DNA of 64,000 nucleotides from an uncultured Cellvibrionales bacterium (GCA_913019905.1 CAJVZD010000003.1:156838-220837), one strand, 5' to 3'; shown: positions 30,514-40,651, counted from the first letter of the stretch. Program-made: numbers and translations. Notes: generated from the sequence alone by a model not told the origin.

Positions 30514-31061
30514 AGTCTTAGGTTTTGGCCGTTATTCGTTTCTAATGCTGTCTTCATCGTAAAAATGAATAGAAAGGCGGAGCCCGCAAACGGCTTCGCA
30601 AAGTTTCTCAGCTTCACCGGAATGCGCACAGCAACTCCGTTGGTTTAGTCGGCAGGGAATTTTATGCTGTCTACCGTTCTTATTAAGACTAATTACGGCC
30701 GTTGAATAATCAAGTGTACGTTTTGGCTCTAGGTTTGAATTGCGCATAGCAGGAAACCCTCCATTCGCCTTCACATTGAAGGCATGCCAATCAAACAGTG
30801 TAATTGCGGGCTCCCTTGCGATCTATCTAGTCTTCGCGGCAGGTAAATGACTCGCAAATTCGGTCTATCTGTTCGCTACGGATGGTGTCCGATTCAAAAC
30901 GCTGCGGTACTATTTTGAGCATAATTGATCGCTATTTGTGTCATTACCGGTACATTGTGAAAAAAACGCTGCTTTTTTGTGCATTTTCGTGTGATTGGTC
31001 CATACTGATAATGTTTTATGGCATGAACAATAATTAATGTCATGCTTTTTAGAGATGTTTT
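30514..31061. other. Intergenic region asnS - small unknown gene
   Basis: No terminator is clear after asnS. The only coding candidate is the minus-strand frame at 30532-30747, listed separately. The remaining ~300 bases (30775-31061) show AT-rich, promoter-like sequence before the gene at 31062 and nothing else I can name. Confidence 0.4.
30532..30747 (-). CDS. Possible small unknown protein
   Basis: A minus-strand frame could encode about 71 residues beginning MRNSNLEPKRTLDYSTAVISL and ending in an acidic tail. GGAGGG lies about nine bases before this ATG (an ATG nine codons further upstream is also in frame). Three cysteines cluster in the middle (IPCRLNQRSCCAH). I recognise no family. 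It is convergent with asnS, ending 18 bases from its stop. The good ribosome-binding site is the main reason to list it; it may be spurious. Confidence 0.35.
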   Translation of the reverse strand: MRNSNLEPKRTLDYSTAVISLNKNGRQHKIPCRLNQRSCCAHSGEAEKLCEAVCGLRLSIHFYDEDSIRNE

Positions 31062-31382
31062 GTGCAATGGGTTAGGTTTATGGATTTTGGTATAGATGGC
31101 GATTCGTCGTTCGACGAAATATCGATTGTTGATGTTCTTACCAAGTTAATCTTCGATGCTGAATCGGAATTAGATGAAACTGAGCTGTTGGTTGTGAGTT
31201 TACTCGGTCAGATCGACGCGTCTATGGTTAATGTGTCCCGACGAGATGTGAGTGAATATATCCGCTCGATGGGCGTCGATGAAATGATTAGGGTTGTCGA
31301 GCAAATAAAAAGCTTAATAGAGCAACAACAAGAGTTAATTGCCGCAGGAAAATTAACGTCTGGTCGGTCTCTTCATCGTTGA
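31062..31382 (+). CDS. Small acidic protein of unknown function
   Basis: A frame of 106 codons from GTG 31062, or 100 from ATG 31080 (MDFGIDGDSSFDE), encodes an acidic, mostly helical protein with an Asp/Glu-rich first half and an amphipathic C-terminal helix (MIRVVEQIKSLIEQQQELI). No signal peptide or membrane segment is visible, so it is probably cytosolic. I recognise no family. It is convergent with the RNase II gene, 31 bases apart. The composition looks like real protein, but the start is uncertain because no strong ribosome-binding site precedes either codon. Confidence 0.6.
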   Translation: MQWVRFMDFGIDGDSSFDEISIVDVLTKLIFDAESELDETELLVVSLLGQIDASMVNVSRRDVSEYIRSMGVDEMIRVVEQIKSLIEQQQELIAAGKLTSGRSLHR

Positions 31383-31413
31383 TTTCCGTCACGGCTAATT
31401 GCTCACGCCGGTA

Positions 31414-33390
31414 TTATCCGGTAGGGGCTAGAGTTTCCTCAGCTTCGATTTCTGGCAATGTGAAGTTAATGGCTAGTTTTTCACAGTCGACTTCGCTGAC
31501 AATAATTGTAATGGCTTGATCCAGTTCAACACTAAGTTTTTTGCTGGTCAGGCGCAGTCGCATAGGATCAAAACTGTATTTGTCCGGGAGCAAGCGAGTA
31601 TCGACAAACCCCTCGATATGAATATCGTCTAACCGAACGGTAAAGCCATTACTGTTTATTTGAGAGACGTGTCCCGTATAAGAGTTATTAACAAACGGCG
31701 CCATGAATTGGCATTTTAATTGTTTCTCCATCTCCGCTCTTGCTTGACGAGTCTCATCGAGCTTTTGTTGCAGTTCATCTAATACGTCCTGTGATGGCAC
31801 TTCTAATGGTTTTGACCTCAATTTTTGCTTGATTAATCGATGTACGAGAAAGTCACTATACTTGCGAATAGGCGAGGTGAATGTGGTGTAATTGTCGAGA
31901 CCCATTCCATAGTGAGGGAGAGACCTGTCGCTTATTCGGCTTCTTGCCAGCAACCGGCTCAGCACACTTCTTATGGGAAATTCTATCGCGCCATCGTTAA
32001 TACTATTCATTAATCGGCGAAAACCATCGACGGATGTTGGGTCTATATCGGTTACGCCGAGCTGCTCTTCAGCGAGTTTCTTGACATCGGCTATGCGTTC
32101 TTGGCGAAATCCAGCATGTGTTATAAAAACGCCTTTGTCACCTAGCCAATCGCTTGCGCATCGATTGGCAGCAACCATACATTCCTCTACCAGAGAGTGA
32201 GCCGTATTTTTGTGCAGGCGTTCGATACGCTCCAATTTCCGTTTGTTATTGAGGCACAGGCGAAAATTTGGTCGACCGTCGTGGACGATATTATTGGCTT
32301 CTCGGTTGCGCAGTAGTGATTCTGCCACTTGTTGCAATGCAGACAGAGTTGCGGCATTTTCGTGGCAGTTTGCCGTTTCATTGGGTTCAGACAGATAGTT
32401 AAAAACTTCGTTGTAACTCAATTTACTTTTTGAAGTTATCAAGGCTTCGCAAAAGTGAAAGCCATCGATAGCCCCATCAGTTTTGATGTCCATTGTACAA
32501 ACAATGACTGGTCTTGGTTGGTTGGGTAATAATGAGCAGGAATCATTTGAAAGCTCAGCAGGTAACATAGGGATTGATCTACCAGGAAGATAAACTGAAG
32601 TTCCACGTTTCCGAATTTCTTCTTCAAGTGGTGATCCTTCTTTTATCAATTCACAGGGGTCTGCTATCGCAACGCGCAGCTGCCAACCCTGCTCATTACT
32701 TTCTGCGTATAAAGCGTCATCCATATCCACCGTACTGGCGGAGTCAATGGTAATAAAATTGATGTTCTCGAGATTTTCACGGTTTTCAGTCGTTAATTCC
32801 TGAAGAGATTCTTTCCAGTCTTCCTTCCAGTTTTGTTCCAGCTGAAACTTGCTAATCACATACTCGGCTTCTATACCTAGTTTTTCTATCGAACCGATAA
32901 CTTTCAAAATTGCAGCTTGAGGTCGCGCTTGCGGGTAGGGGTGCTGGGTGATTTTGCAGCGAATGTAATCTCCGTCTTTGGCCTCTTTGCGTTTTCCGGA
33001 GGGTATAAAAATCCAGCGATTCATATTGGGGACATCTGGTTCAACAAAATGTCCTTTTCCTTTAATAATATAACGACCGGTGAACTCAGTAAGAGGCGCC
33101 TCTATCAATTTTAGTAGCTGGCCGCGCGTTTTTGCTTTAGGGCTATTTTTTTGCTTTTTGCCTTTGCTCTTCACCGCTGGTTGGTCGGTGATCACTAATA
33201 TTTTGACCCGGTCACCAGGAAAGACTTTCTCCATTTCATCCGGGGGCAGGTAAATTTCTTTTCCGTCTTCAGTGACAACAAATCCGAATCGTCTTTGTGT
33301 CGCTTTAACAATACCCTCTGCGTACACTTTTTGATCGTCGATTTGTTTCTTTAGTAGCTTTAGTTGAGAAAGGTTGCTGTCATCTAACAT
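31414..33390 (-). CDS. rnb: Exoribonuclease II-type 3'-5' exonuclease
   Basis: This 658-residue RNB-family enzyme degrades single-stranded RNA from the 3' end. An N-terminal cold-shock-like OB domain (about 22-70) precedes the catalytic RNB domain, whose acidic cluster is D216, D222, D224 and D225 in TIDSASTVDMDDALY, the same spacing as in E. coli RNase II. YRKYSD-like ITSPIRKYSDFLVHR and a C-terminal S1 domain follow. Size (E. coli RNase II 644, RNase R about 813) and the STxDMDDAL wording favour RNase II over RNase R. A Lys-rich insert (about 72-90) is unusual. It appears monocistronic. Confidence 0.88.
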   Translation of the reverse strand: MLDDSNLSQLKLLKKQIDDQKVYAEGIVKATQRRFGFVVTEDGKEIYLPPDEMEKVFPGDRVKILVITDQPAVKSKGKKQKNSPKAKTRGQLLKLIEAPLTEFTGRYIIKGKGHFVEPDVPNMNRWIFIPSGKRKEAKDGDYIRCKITQHPYPQARPQAAILKVIGSIEKLGIEAEYVISKFQLEQNWKEDWKESLQELTTENRENLENINFITIDSASTVDMDDALYAESNEQGWQLRVAIADPCELIKEGSPLEEEIRKRGTSVYLPGRSIPMLPAELSNDSCSLLPNQPRPVIVCTMDIKTDGAIDGFHFCEALITSKSKLSYNEVFNYLSEPNETANCHENAATLSALQQVAESLLRNREANNIVHDGRPNFRLCLNNKRKLERIERLHKNTAHSLVEECMVAANRCASDWLGDKGVFITHAGFRQERIADVKKLAEEQLGVTDIDPTSVDGFRRLMNSINDGAIEFPIRSVLSRLLARSRISDRSLPHYGMGLDNYTTFTSPIRKYSDFLVHRLIKQKLRSKPLEVPSQDVLDELQQKLDETRQARAEMEKQLKCQFMAPFVNNSYTGHVSQINSNGFTVRLDDIHIEGFVDTRLLPDKYSFDPMRLRLTSKKLSVELDQAITIIVSEVDCEKLAINFTLPEIEAEETLAPTG

Positions 33391-33689
33391 GGGTAAAGAT
33401 ACCGAATATTTACTGCGGGTTCGCGCTGAGTTAGGGCGATAGAATTAACGAGATTTATCGTCCGAAAAAGCCCTATAGCGTAACGGAAAACAGCGCTGCT
33501 GTCAGTGATAAATATCGAAGAAGGTAAAATAGTCGTTACTTAGCAGCTGTTTTACAGTTTTTCCGGCGATGTTTGAGAGTCCGGATAATAGTGATTTGCT
33601 TCTTACGCGGTTAAAACGTAAGAGCGTGCTAGTGTTTTGTGCTGAATTGACAGGCGCGCTGTATTTCGCATCTTCATACGTTGGGTTTT
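33391..33689. other. Intergenic region tatC - RNase II
   Basis: These 299 bases separate the end of tatC from the RNase II start on the minus strand. I see neither a clear terminator nor a gene; the RNase II promoter is presumably here. Confidence 0.4.
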
Positions 33690-34475
33690 TTATTCGGCTA
33701 TGCGGTTGTCAGCTTCTTTTTTTGCGCTGATAAAGCGTGCGAAAAACACGCCGATTTCAAATAACATCCACATAGGAAAAGCGAGTAGTGCTTGAGAAAT
33801 AATATCGGGAGGAGTTAAAAGCATACCAAAAATAAAGCAGCCAACGATGATGTACGGTCGCTTTTCAGTCAGTGCTTGCGGGGTGGTGATACCTGCCCAC
33901 ACTACTATGACGGTAGCAATGGGTATTTCAAAAGCGATACCGAAGGCAAAAAATAGCTTTAACGTAATATCGAGGAACCTTGCTATGTCTGGCGTGTAGT
34001 TGATGTCTTCCGGCCCGACTGTACTAAAAAAACCAAATACTAGAGGAAATACAACGTAGTAGGCAAAAGCTAAGCCGGCGTAGAAAAGCAAAATGCTAGA
34101 AAGTAATAGAGGGATTGCAATACGTTTTTCAGTTCGGTACATGCCGGGAGCAATGAAGCTCCATATTTGATACAACAAAAAAGGCATTGCGGTAGCAATG
34201 GATGTGACTAGTGTTAATTTAAAGGGCGTCAAAAAAGGGGATGCGACTTCCGTCGCTATCATCTTTGTACCTTCGGGAAGGAGCGAGCGCAGGGGCTCAG
34301 ATACAAAGTGGTAAATATCGTTGGCAAAATAAAATAAAGAAAAGAAGACAAGTAAAATTGCGAGGACACATCTCAGGAGTCGATCCCGCAATTCGGTGAG
34401 GTGAGCGACGAGTGGCAGGGCTTCGTCTTCAGTTTCGCCATGGTCGCTCTGCGGGTTTTCGTTGGGTTTGCTCAT
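33690..34475 (-). CDS. tatC: Sec-independent protein translocase TatC
   Basis: This 261-residue inner-membrane protein is the signal-peptide receptor of the twin-arginine translocase. It begins with the conserved cytoplasmic segment LVAHLTELRDRLLR and has six predicted membrane helices with the SPFLTPFKL and PLLLYQIWSFIAPGMY-type motifs (FLLYQIWSFIAPGMY is seen). Its start overlaps the tatB stop by one base in a tatA-tatB-tatC unit. Confidence 0.96.
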   Translation of the reverse strand: MSKPNENPQSDHGETEDEALPLVAHLTELRDRLLRCVLAILLVFFSLFYFANDIYHFVSEPLRSLLPEGTKMIATEVASPFLTPFKLTLVTSIATAMPFLLYQIWSFIAPGMYRTEKRIAIPLLLSSILLFYAGLAFAYYVVFPLVFGFFSTVGPEDINYTPDIARFLDITLKLFFAFGIAFEIPIATVIVVWAGITTPQALTEKRPYIIVGCFIFGMLLTPPDIISQALLAFPMWMLFEIGVFFARFISAKKEADNRIAE

Positions 34476-34840
34476 TATTTGGTGTTTTCGTCATCTGGGT
34501 TTTCGGTGATGTTAGATTCTGTTTTCAAAACATCACTTATATCGTACGGTAATTGATTGTCGAGTTCATCAAAACCGGATTTAAACTCCTTTGCTGTCTC
34601 GATTAGATCACTCTTGCTATCCTTGAGATTCTGCAAAATTGTCTCATTGTGCAATTGTTGTTTGATTTCATCAGCGCCGACTTCCCGCTCTATCTCTGCC
34701 TTAATTTGGGTAAAACTACGGCGCAGGCGTGAAATCCACAAGCTACTCGTTCGGATGGCGCCTGGTAATCGCTCAGGTCCCATGATTAAAAGTGACATTA
34801 CGCCAATCAATACAAGCTCTGAGAATCCGATATCAAACAT
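34475..34840 (-). CDS. tatB: Sec-independent protein translocase TatB
   Basis: A 121-residue protein with one N-terminal membrane helix ([26 protein letters not shown], a typical TatB start including the GPE/RLP hinge), an amphipathic helix and a charged, acidic tail. It forms the TatBC substrate receptor. One-base overlaps with both tatA and tatC show tight coupling. Confidence 0.94.
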   Translation of the reverse strand: MFDIGFSELVLIGVMSLLIMGPERLPGAIRTSSLWISRLRRSFTQIKAEIEREVGADEIKQQLHNETILQNLKDSKSDLIETAKEFKSGFDELDNQLPYDISDVLKTESNITENPDDENTK

Positions 34841-35061
34841 TAGTGTTGTTTTTCATTGCTGGATTCAGCCGCAGAGTCCTTATCGTTATCAGCTTCTTTG
34901 GCGTCGATATCACTACTATCATTCCCCATCGATTTGCGAAATCCTTTGATAGCTTCGCCTAAGTCACCACCCATCCCTCGCAGGCGTTTGGTGCCAAAAA
35001 GCATCACCACAATGGCTAAAATTATCAATAACTGCCAAATACTAATTCCACCTAAACCCAT
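34840..35061 (-). CDS. tatA: Sec-independent protein translocase TatA
   Basis: A 73-residue protein with an N-terminal membrane helix ([20 protein letters not shown]), the FGTKRLR hinge, the amphipathic helix [14 protein letters not shown] and an acidic tail: the standard pore-forming TatA layout. It follows hisE by 33 bases on the same strand, so tat may be co-transcribed with the his and ubi genes upstream. Confidence 0.95.
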   Translation of the reverse strand: MGLGGISIWQLLIILAIVVMLFGTKRLRGMGGDLGEAIKGFRKSMGNDSSDIDAKEADNDKDSAAESSNEKQH

Positions 35062-35094
35062 ACATTCTCTCCATCTTTCATTCGATTTAATTGT

Positions 35095-35421
35095 TTAGCG
35101 TGATGCTTTTTCGTCGAGGCCCGATAGGTCGAAGCGTCTCTCGAGTTCTTTGAGGACTGCACTGCTATCTTCTCCCAGATGCGACAACATAACTAAGGAG
35201 TGAAACCATAAGTCAGCACATTCGCCTATTATTTCTTTGCTATTCCCGCTGAGTTGAGCGTCTTTCGCCGCGATAATCGTTTCGCATGCCTCCTCGCCTA
35301 CTTTTTCAAGAATTTTGTTTAAGCCTTTGGAGTGCAGGCTGGCGACGTACGATGAATCGGGTTCAGCGTTTTGCTTACGTTGTTTTAAAACCTGATCCAG
35401 TTGTTTGAGCGTATCGTTCAT
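35095..35421 (-). CDS. hisE: Phosphoribosyl-ATP pyrophosphatase
   Basis: This 108-residue MazG-like all-alpha protein hydrolyses phosphoribosyl-ATP in the second step of histidine synthesis. The conserved metal-binding helices carry [15 protein letters not shown] and [13 protein letters not shown]. It is separate from HisI, unlike the fused E. coli HisIE, and lies 7 bases downstream of hisI. Confidence 0.93.
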   Translation of the reverse strand: MNDTLKQLDQVLKQRKQNAEPDSSYVASLHSKGLNKILEKVGEEACETIIAAKDAQLSGNSKEIIGECADLWFHSLVMLSHLGEDSSAVLKELERRFDLSGLDEKASR

Positions 35422-35428
35422 TATAAGG

Positions 35429-35830
35429 CTACTTGTGATAGATTTCGTTGGGATTTTTTACTACCGCTTCAACAGTTTGCCATACACCTTCTTCGAGCTT
35501 GCGATAAAAGCAGCTACGTCTGCCCGTGTGGCAAGCTATACCGCCAATTTGTTCGACCTTTAAGACAATGACATCCTGATCGCAATCGATAAAAACCTCT
35601 TTTAGTTGCTGAATATGGCCGGATTCTTCACCTTTGCGCCATATTTTTTGCCGCGACCTCGACCAGTAAATGGCGCGTTGCTCGCTTATCGTTAAGCTAA
35701 ATGCTTCGCGGTTCATCCAGGCAAACATCAAAATATCTTTGCTTTGGTAATCTTGCGCCACGACGGGGATTAGTCCGTCTTCGGTCCATTTTATCTGCTC
35801 TAAAAGTTCCTGCCGGTCATTTTCGGTCAT
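35429..35830 (-). CDS. hisI: Phosphoribosyl-AMP cyclohydrolase
   Basis: This 133-residue zinc enzyme performs the third step of histidine synthesis. Signature motifs are [28 protein letters not shown], the metal-binding DCDQD, and the C-terminal cysteines in [11 protein letters not shown]. It is placed between ubiB and hisE, the same order as in Pseudomonas, with a 118-base gap after ubiB. Confidence 0.95.
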   Translation of the reverse strand: MTENDRQELLEQIKWTEDGLIPVVAQDYQSKDILMFAWMNREAFSLTISEQRAIYWSRSRQKIWRKGEESGHIQQLKEVFIDCDQDVIVLKVEQIGGIACHTGRRSCFYRKLEEGVWQTVEAVVKNPNEIYHK

Positions 35831-35948
35831 GCTAAATCGTTACAAGCCTCCATCGTTTGTTCGGGAGCGTATTATGCCATATCTGCAAGGAGCCAAGATA
35901 CTTTGGTTTGGTTTCTGGAGTCACTATGCGCTTTCTGAGGGACTAAGG

Positions 35949-37589
35949 TTACTTCTTGATCAATAATATCACTGCAAATACGCCAAGAAGCCAGCTTCCT
36001 AAAGGAATGCTCCCTATTTGCTCTTGCCAAGAGGGAGACGCCGACAGAATCGCCGCACCGAATAGTAGTGCACTGGCGGCGGTCTTATATTTCGGCTTTT
36101 TCAGATTGCTTAATTCTTGCTCAAGGCGCTCAATTTGTTTTTGCTGCTCAGAATTTGTCGATTGAAAGTTGTGATCTTCGCTGGAAATAGATTTCATCAG
36201 TATTTCGGGAAGTTTAGGTAGCTGTTCCAGTAGTGCAGGTAAATGTCGTCTTGCACGTTTGTACGATCCTTTTGGTGAGTAGCGATTTTTAATCCACTCC
36301 TCGAGAAAGGGTTGAGCTGTTGTCCATAAGTCTAGTTGTGGATAGAGTTGACGCCCCAGCCCCTCGATATTTAGCAGGGTTTTTTGTAGCAAAACTAGCG
36401 AAGGTTGTACCTCCATTTCGAATCGTCGCGCGGTTTGAAATAAATACAACAGTAACTGGCCAAAGGAAATTTCACCTAAGGGTTTTTCAAAGATGGGCTC
36501 GCAGACTGTGCGAATGGCGGATTCAAAATCATTTGCTCTTGTATTGCTTGGTATCCAGCCACATTCAATATGGAGCTCGGCGACGAGTCGGTAGTCGCGT
36601 TGGAAGATTGCGAGCAAGTTACGCGCTAAGTAATATTGGTCGGACTCGCTTAGGGTGCCGATAATCGCACAGTCGATTGCTATATATTGTGGAGTATCGG
36701 GATGCTCGCGGGATACAAATATGTTTCCAGGGTGCATATCTGCATGAAAGAAACTATCGCGAAAAACCTGGGTGAAGAATATTTCTACTCCACGCTCGGC
36801 TAATGCCTTCATGTTCGTGTGTTGTTGTTCGAGGGCGGCTATATCAGTAACCGGTATGCCGTGGATGCGTTCCATGGTTAAAATATTTTTGCGGGTATAA
36901 TCCCAGAATATTTCCGGTACATGCAGTAGGTCTGACTGACTAAAATTGCGTTTAAGCTGGGAGGCGTTGGCTCCTTCCCGCATTAGGTCGAGTTCGTCAT
37001 TAATTGTATGCTGATAATCGTCGACGACCTCCACCGGGCGTAGACGACGACCATCTGGCAAGTATTTTTCGATAAGTCGAGCCAAGGTAAATAGCAGTTT
37101 GATGTCTTGATTGATAACCTTTTCAATCCCGGGGCGCAATACTTTGACGACGACAGCGTCTCCGCTGTGGAGGGTAGCAGCATGAACTTGTGCCACTGAA
37201 GCTGAGGCCATAGGCTGGGCTGTAAAATTTAGAAATATTTGATCAACGGCCTGGCCTAGGGACTGTTCAATTATATCGATAGATTGTTGCTGCGGAAAAG
37301 CTGGGACCTGATCTTGCAGCTTGGCCAATTGGTCGACGATATCCTCGGGGATTAGGTCTCTTCTGGTCGAGAGCATCTGCCCGAATTTAATAAATATCGG
37401 TCCGAGAGCTTCGAGTGAGAGCCGTAAGCGCTCGCCGCGAGAAAGTTCTGGAATTTTAAAAAAGTGCAAGGGCGCGATCGCCAGTAGCAACCGTATTCCT
37501 GTTGGTAATTGCTCTACATCAAGCAGGGTGTCGAGTCGATAGCGAGCCGCGACTGTGACAATTTTACCGAGGCGCTTAATCCGTGACAC
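35949..37589 (-). CDS. ubiB: UbiB, atypical kinase/ATPase for ubiquinone synthesis
   Basis: A 546-residue member of the ABC1/ADCK/UbiB family. It shows the family KxGQ motif ([16 protein letters not shown]), the Ala-rich loop [11 protein letters not shown] in place of a normal P-loop, the invariant Lys in VVVKVLRPG, and the catalytic [11 protein letters not shown] segment. Two C-terminal hydrophobic helices (about 500-545) anchor it in the inner membrane. It is needed for ubiquinone synthesis, probably by extracting or presenting lipid intermediates through ATPase activity. It follows ubiE and ubiJ on the same strand. Confidence 0.95.
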   Translation of the reverse strand: MSRIKRLGKIVTVAARYRLDTLLDVEQLPTGIRLLLAIAPLHFFKIPELSRGERLRLSLEALGPIFIKFGQMLSTRRDLIPEDIVDQLAKLQDQVPAFPQQQSIDIIEQSLGQAVDQIFLNFTAQPMASASVAQVHAATLHSGDAVVVKVLRPGIEKVINQDIKLLFTLARLIEKYLPDGRRLRPVEVVDDYQHTINDELDLMREGANASQLKRNFSQSDLLHVPEIFWDYTRKNILTMERIHGIPVTDIAALEQQHTNMKALAERGVEIFFTQVFRDSFFHADMHPGNIFVSREHPDTPQYIAIDCAIIGTLSESDQYYLARNLLAIFQRDYRLVAELHIECGWIPSNTRANDFESAIRTVCEPIFEKPLGEISFGQLLLYLFQTARRFEMEVQPSLVLLQKTLLNIEGLGRQLYPQLDLWTTAQPFLEEWIKNRYSPKGSYKRARRHLPALLEQLPKLPEILMKSISSEDHNFQSTNSEQQKQIERLEQELSNLKKPKYKTAASALLFGAAILSASPSWQEQIGSIPLGSWLLGVFAVILLIKK

Positions 37590-37623
37590 AAAGATCCTTG
37601 ATTTTTATCATTGAAGGGTTGAT

Positions 37624-38274
37624 TTAGTTCTGCTGCAATTTTGCTATGGTTTGGTGATGTTTTTTGAGCTTCGCTTCGAGTCGCTCTGTACGCACGGCGA
37701 GTTGGTCAACGTCGTTAAAAAACTTCTCGATTTGCCAGTTGGGCGCTATTAAGTCACTTTCCTCTACTAGAAAATCGTCTAGCTGGCGTTTGAAGCTTGT
37801 TAACACTTGGCTTCCAAAACGAAAGCCAAACCGAATTCCTCGGCCCATCTGATGGCCAACCACATCGCCAAATACATTTGCAAGCGGAGCTTCCCAGTCC
37901 AGTTCCAAATGTTTGATAATGGATTGCAAGGCAATAAGAGCGTTGCTATCGCCGTGTAATTCTACGTTCCCGTTGATCAGTGCGTTCGCTGGATCGTCGG
38001 CTTTGGCAAGCTTCGCAAACTCTCCAAAAGTGCCGCTTAAGCGTGTATTAGCTTCGCCGGCGAAAAATCCGCATAGACGTATTTCGGAGTTACACGGTAT
38101 TAGATAAAGACTAAATTCCGGTTCGGTACAGTGAAATAGGAAAATATGATCTGCAAGCGAACCTAGCTTTTCCTTGGTTGACATGTCCAATTCTAGCGCT
38201 TTGTTGATCAGCGTTTCCAGTCCAGCGATAGCGGCGGTATGAAAGGTTGGGCTTACGGAGTTTTCTGGTTTCAT
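37624..38274 (-). CDS. ubiJ: UbiJ, SCP2-domain ubiquinone assembly factor
   Basis: A 216-residue protein with an N-terminal SCP2 lipid-binding domain (about 15-120) and a C-terminal helical, coiled-coil segment ending in LEAKLKKHHQTIAKLQQN. UbiJ organises the soluble Ubi complex and binds polyprenyl intermediates. Identification relies mostly on its position between ubiE and ubiB, which is conserved, plus domain layout and length. Confidence 0.9.
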   Translation of the reverse strand: MKPENSVSPTFHTAAIAGLETLINKALELDMSTKEKLGSLADHIFLFHCTEPEFSLYLIPCNSEIRLCGFFAGEANTRLSGTFGEFAKLAKADDPANALINGNVELHGDSNALIALQSIIKHLELDWEAPLANVFGDVVGHQMGRGIRFGFRFGSQVLTSFKRQLDDFLVEESDLIAPNWQIEKFFNDVDQLAVRTERLEAKLKKHHQTIAKLQQN

Positions 38275-38293
38275 ATTGGAAGTTGCATCAGCC

Positions 38294-39058
38294 CTAGGGT
38301 TTTATGCCTTTGTGAACAGCTACTATGCCGCCCGTCATATTGTGATATTCACAGCGCGAAAAACCCGCATCTATCATCATTTCTTTTAACGTGTCTTGAT
38401 TTGGGTGCTTGCGGATGCTCTCGGCCAGATATCTATAACTGTCTTCATCACCGGTAATTAATTTGCCAATTCTGGGAAGAAGTTTAAAAGAATAGACATC
38501 GTAGGCTTTATTGAGGATTTCATTGTTGGGCTTTGAAAATTCTAACACTAACAAGCGGCCGCCAGGTTTCAGTACGCGTAGCATCGAGCGAAGGGCCTTG
38601 TCCTTATTAGTTACATTTCGCAAGCCAAAAGCAATAGTGATGCAATCGAAAGTATTGTCCGGAAAAGGAAGTGCTTCTGCGTTGGCTTGGGCATATTCAA
38701 CATTATTTATGATTCCGGAATCTGTCAGCTTGTCTCGGCCTACCTTCAGCATTGACTCATTAATGTCGGCCAGAACCACTCGTCCATCGACACCGACTAA
38801 TTTACTGAACTTTGCCGCCAGATCTCCGGTCCCCCCTGCTATGTCTAGTACTGAATGGCCTTTACGAACGCCCGACAATTCAAGGGTGAACCGTTTCCAA
38901 AGTCGGTGGATTCCAGCCGACATAAGATCGTTCATCAAATCGTATTTGTCTGCAACAGAGTGAAATACTCCGGCGACTAATTTTTCCTTGTCCGTTTTTT
39001 GAACGGTTTTGAAACCGAAATGAGTGTCATTTGGCTCTTGATTTGAGGATTGCGACAT
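38294..39058 (-). CDS. ubiE: Ubiquinone/menaquinone C-methyltransferase
   Basis: A 254-residue SAM-dependent C-methyltransferase for the C2 position of the quinone ring. SAM motif I reads [17 protein letters not shown]; the family signatures [17 protein letters not shown] and LEFSKP are present, and the C-terminus ends [12 protein letters not shown] as usual. It heads the ubiE-ubiJ-ubiB run and is 19 bases from ubiJ. Confidence 0.96.
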   Translation of the reverse strand: MSQSSNQEPNDTHFGFKTVQKTDKEKLVAGVFHSVADKYDLMNDLMSAGIHRLWKRFTLELSGVRKGHSVLDIAGGTGDLAAKFSKLVGVDGRVVLADINESMLKVGRDKLTDSGIINNVEYAQANAEALPFPDNTFDCITIAFGLRNVTNKDKALRSMLRVLKPGGRLLVLEFSKPNNEILNKAYDVYSFKLLPRIGKLITGDEDSYRYLAESIRKHPNQDTLKEMMIDAGFSRCEYHNMTGGIVAVHKGIKP

Positions 39059-39217
39059 ATGGGTTCTGCGTTTAACAAGTAGAGTTGGTGGGTATTGTAG
39101 CGATTCCTAAGGGAAAAGCTATTCACTTATAAGGGTGTCTTCTATGCAGTTATGGAGAAAATAAATTTGCGCTTAGTCATGTGGCTGCGTCTAGCGGGGA
39201 CTATTATCATGCAGGGA

Positions 39218-39790
39218 TTAGCTTATGGTGAATAAACTCTCCATTTTATCGATGATGGTGTGGTGGATATCGCTTATCTGGAAGGAAGATAAATGCTCTA
39301 GCCGACGGGCATCAAGTCTGTGTAAATGTAAAATAGGGGCTCTACTAGGCAGTTCGCGAAGATCTTTATTGGTTATGACCGGAAGAAACGGGTTGCGCTC
39401 GCCCATAGTGCCCGATATTCGTTTTATACCTTCTTGCAGTGGAATTGTATTAAATTTTCCGGTTTTACGGCTGCGGTGCATTAAAAAAAGTCCTTCTTTT
39501 TTATTTGCTTCCTCAGCGGGGATTATAAAAAGCCCAGTACCGGTTACAGCCGAGTCTTTAATTGACTGAAAGGTATCGTGAGAGGCGTACGGGTCAGGTA
39601 TCACCACTAAAGTGCCTGAAGATTGACTCAATTGGGAAATACTATAGCTCGCATACAATTGCGAAACGGCTCCTGAGAATACACATAAAGAACGTTCGAA
39701 AAGTCGAAGAAAATCTGCCGCTTTCTCTTTGTTGGTAATGTTATCGAGATTCCACACTAAATCGGGAGCGGGAGTTTCAGTGTTATTCAT
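39218..39790 (-). CDS. Unknown protein, 190 residues
   Basis: I do not recognise a family. The protein is soluble-looking with no signal peptide. A helical N-terminal third containing FLRLFERSLCVFSGAVSQLYASYSIS is followed by alternating strands (GTLVVIPDP, GTGLFIIPAEE, GLFLMHRSR) and a His-rich stretch (ILHLHRLDARRLEHL). The alternation of short hydrophobic strands and polar turns looks like a genuine alpha/beta protein. It lies downstream of the replication gene pair (about 225 bases away) and 159 bases upstream of ubiE on the same strand, so it could belong to either unit. Confidence 0.65.
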   Translation of the reverse strand: MNNTETPAPDLVWNLDNITNKEKAADFLRLFERSLCVFSGAVSQLYASYSISQLSQSSGTLVVIPDPYASHDTFQSIKDSAVTGTGLFIIPAEEANKKEGLFLMHRSRKTGKFNTIPLQEGIKRISGTMGERNPFLPVITNKDLRELPSRAPILHLHRLDARRLEHLSSFQISDIHHTIIDKMESLFTIS

Positions 39791-40014
39791 AGTTACGCGG
39801 ATGTCCGTTTATTCATGCTGTTAATATAGTCGTTATTTCTCAGTTGAGAAGGCCGCAATTTATCATTTTCGGCACCTATATTAAGGTTGTGTACCGTTAT
39901 TTACGCTGGATAAGATATCAATCAACCTAGTGGTAAGTCCATGATAAAGGTCGTTAGGGTGATTGGTATCGATGTTCATTGTTCGTTTTAGCGTGGCATT
40001 TGTGATTTCTATGT

Positions 40015-40650
40015 TCAAATATCCAGCTCTTCACGCAGTATTTTCAATCGCTCTTTTCTTTCTTCGTTCGTCAGCGGCTTACTGATGTTTTCGGGTATTG
40101 CTTTCATTACTGGCATATCGAGTTGTTCACCATTAGTGACACGCTGGCAATAAATTTCATAGTTTCGCTTAAACACTGGAAATGCCTTCGCCTCGGTATG
40201 ATTGGCTAGAAAAAACCAGTCTGAAGCCTTTCCTGCTAAGTAAACCGCGGGATGCGACCATGTTTGGTTGATTTTCGGCGTTGCTGCTCGACAGGCTTCG
40301 ATATAGGCATTGTAAGCATCAGGTAGACCGAGATCTTCTGGTTTAGGGTCACAAAATTTCCTTATGGTGTGAAGCGTCGGTAAATACTCAGACTCCTTGA
40401 TGGCTCGACGGGTTCCCGATAGCACTCTTTCTGGAGAAAAATCACACAATGTTTTCACCCATAATTGCTTTGCCATTATGATTTTTTGATCATCTGAAAA
40501 AGCCTTGTGAAACTGATTGTGGTAGGCCAACTGAAATTCAGTGAACATTTGATTGATAGCAGTGACGTGTTCGTTGGTCGGCACTTGGTTGGATTCGAAT
40601 CCCGAAGGTTGCTGCGATTTTCCGTGGTATTTAACGTCTTTTGGGCTCAT
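40015..40650 (-). CDS. Lambda P-family helicase-loader protein (DopE-like)
   Basis: Beginning at ATG 40650 (MSPKDVKYHG) this is a 211-residue protein whose central region fits the phage replication protein P family: AINQMFTEFQLAY, then KQLWVKTLCDFSPERVLSGTRRA, SEYLPTLHTIRKFCDP, GLPDAYNAYIEACR, HPAVYLAGKASDWF and FPVFKRNYEIYCQRVTNGEQL. Lambda P delivers DnaB helicase to the phage origin. A longer frame extends upstream to 40866 but overlaps the preceding gene by 215 bases; the ATG at 40650 lies one base after that gene's TAA and about eight bases after GAGG, so I prefer it. No phage genes surround it, suggesting a domesticated chromosomal loader. Confidence 0.82.
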   Translation of the reverse strand: MSPKDVKYHGKSQQPSGFESNQVPTNEHVTAINQMFTEFQLAYHNQFHKAFSDDQKIIMAKQLWVKTLCDFSPERVLSGTRRAIKESEYLPTLHTIRKFCDPKPEDLGLPDAYNAYIEACRAATPKINQTWSHPAVYLAGKASDWFFLANHTEAKAFPVFKRNYEIYCQRVTNGEQLDMPVMKAIPENISKPLTNEERKERLKILREELDI

Positions 40651-40651
40651 G

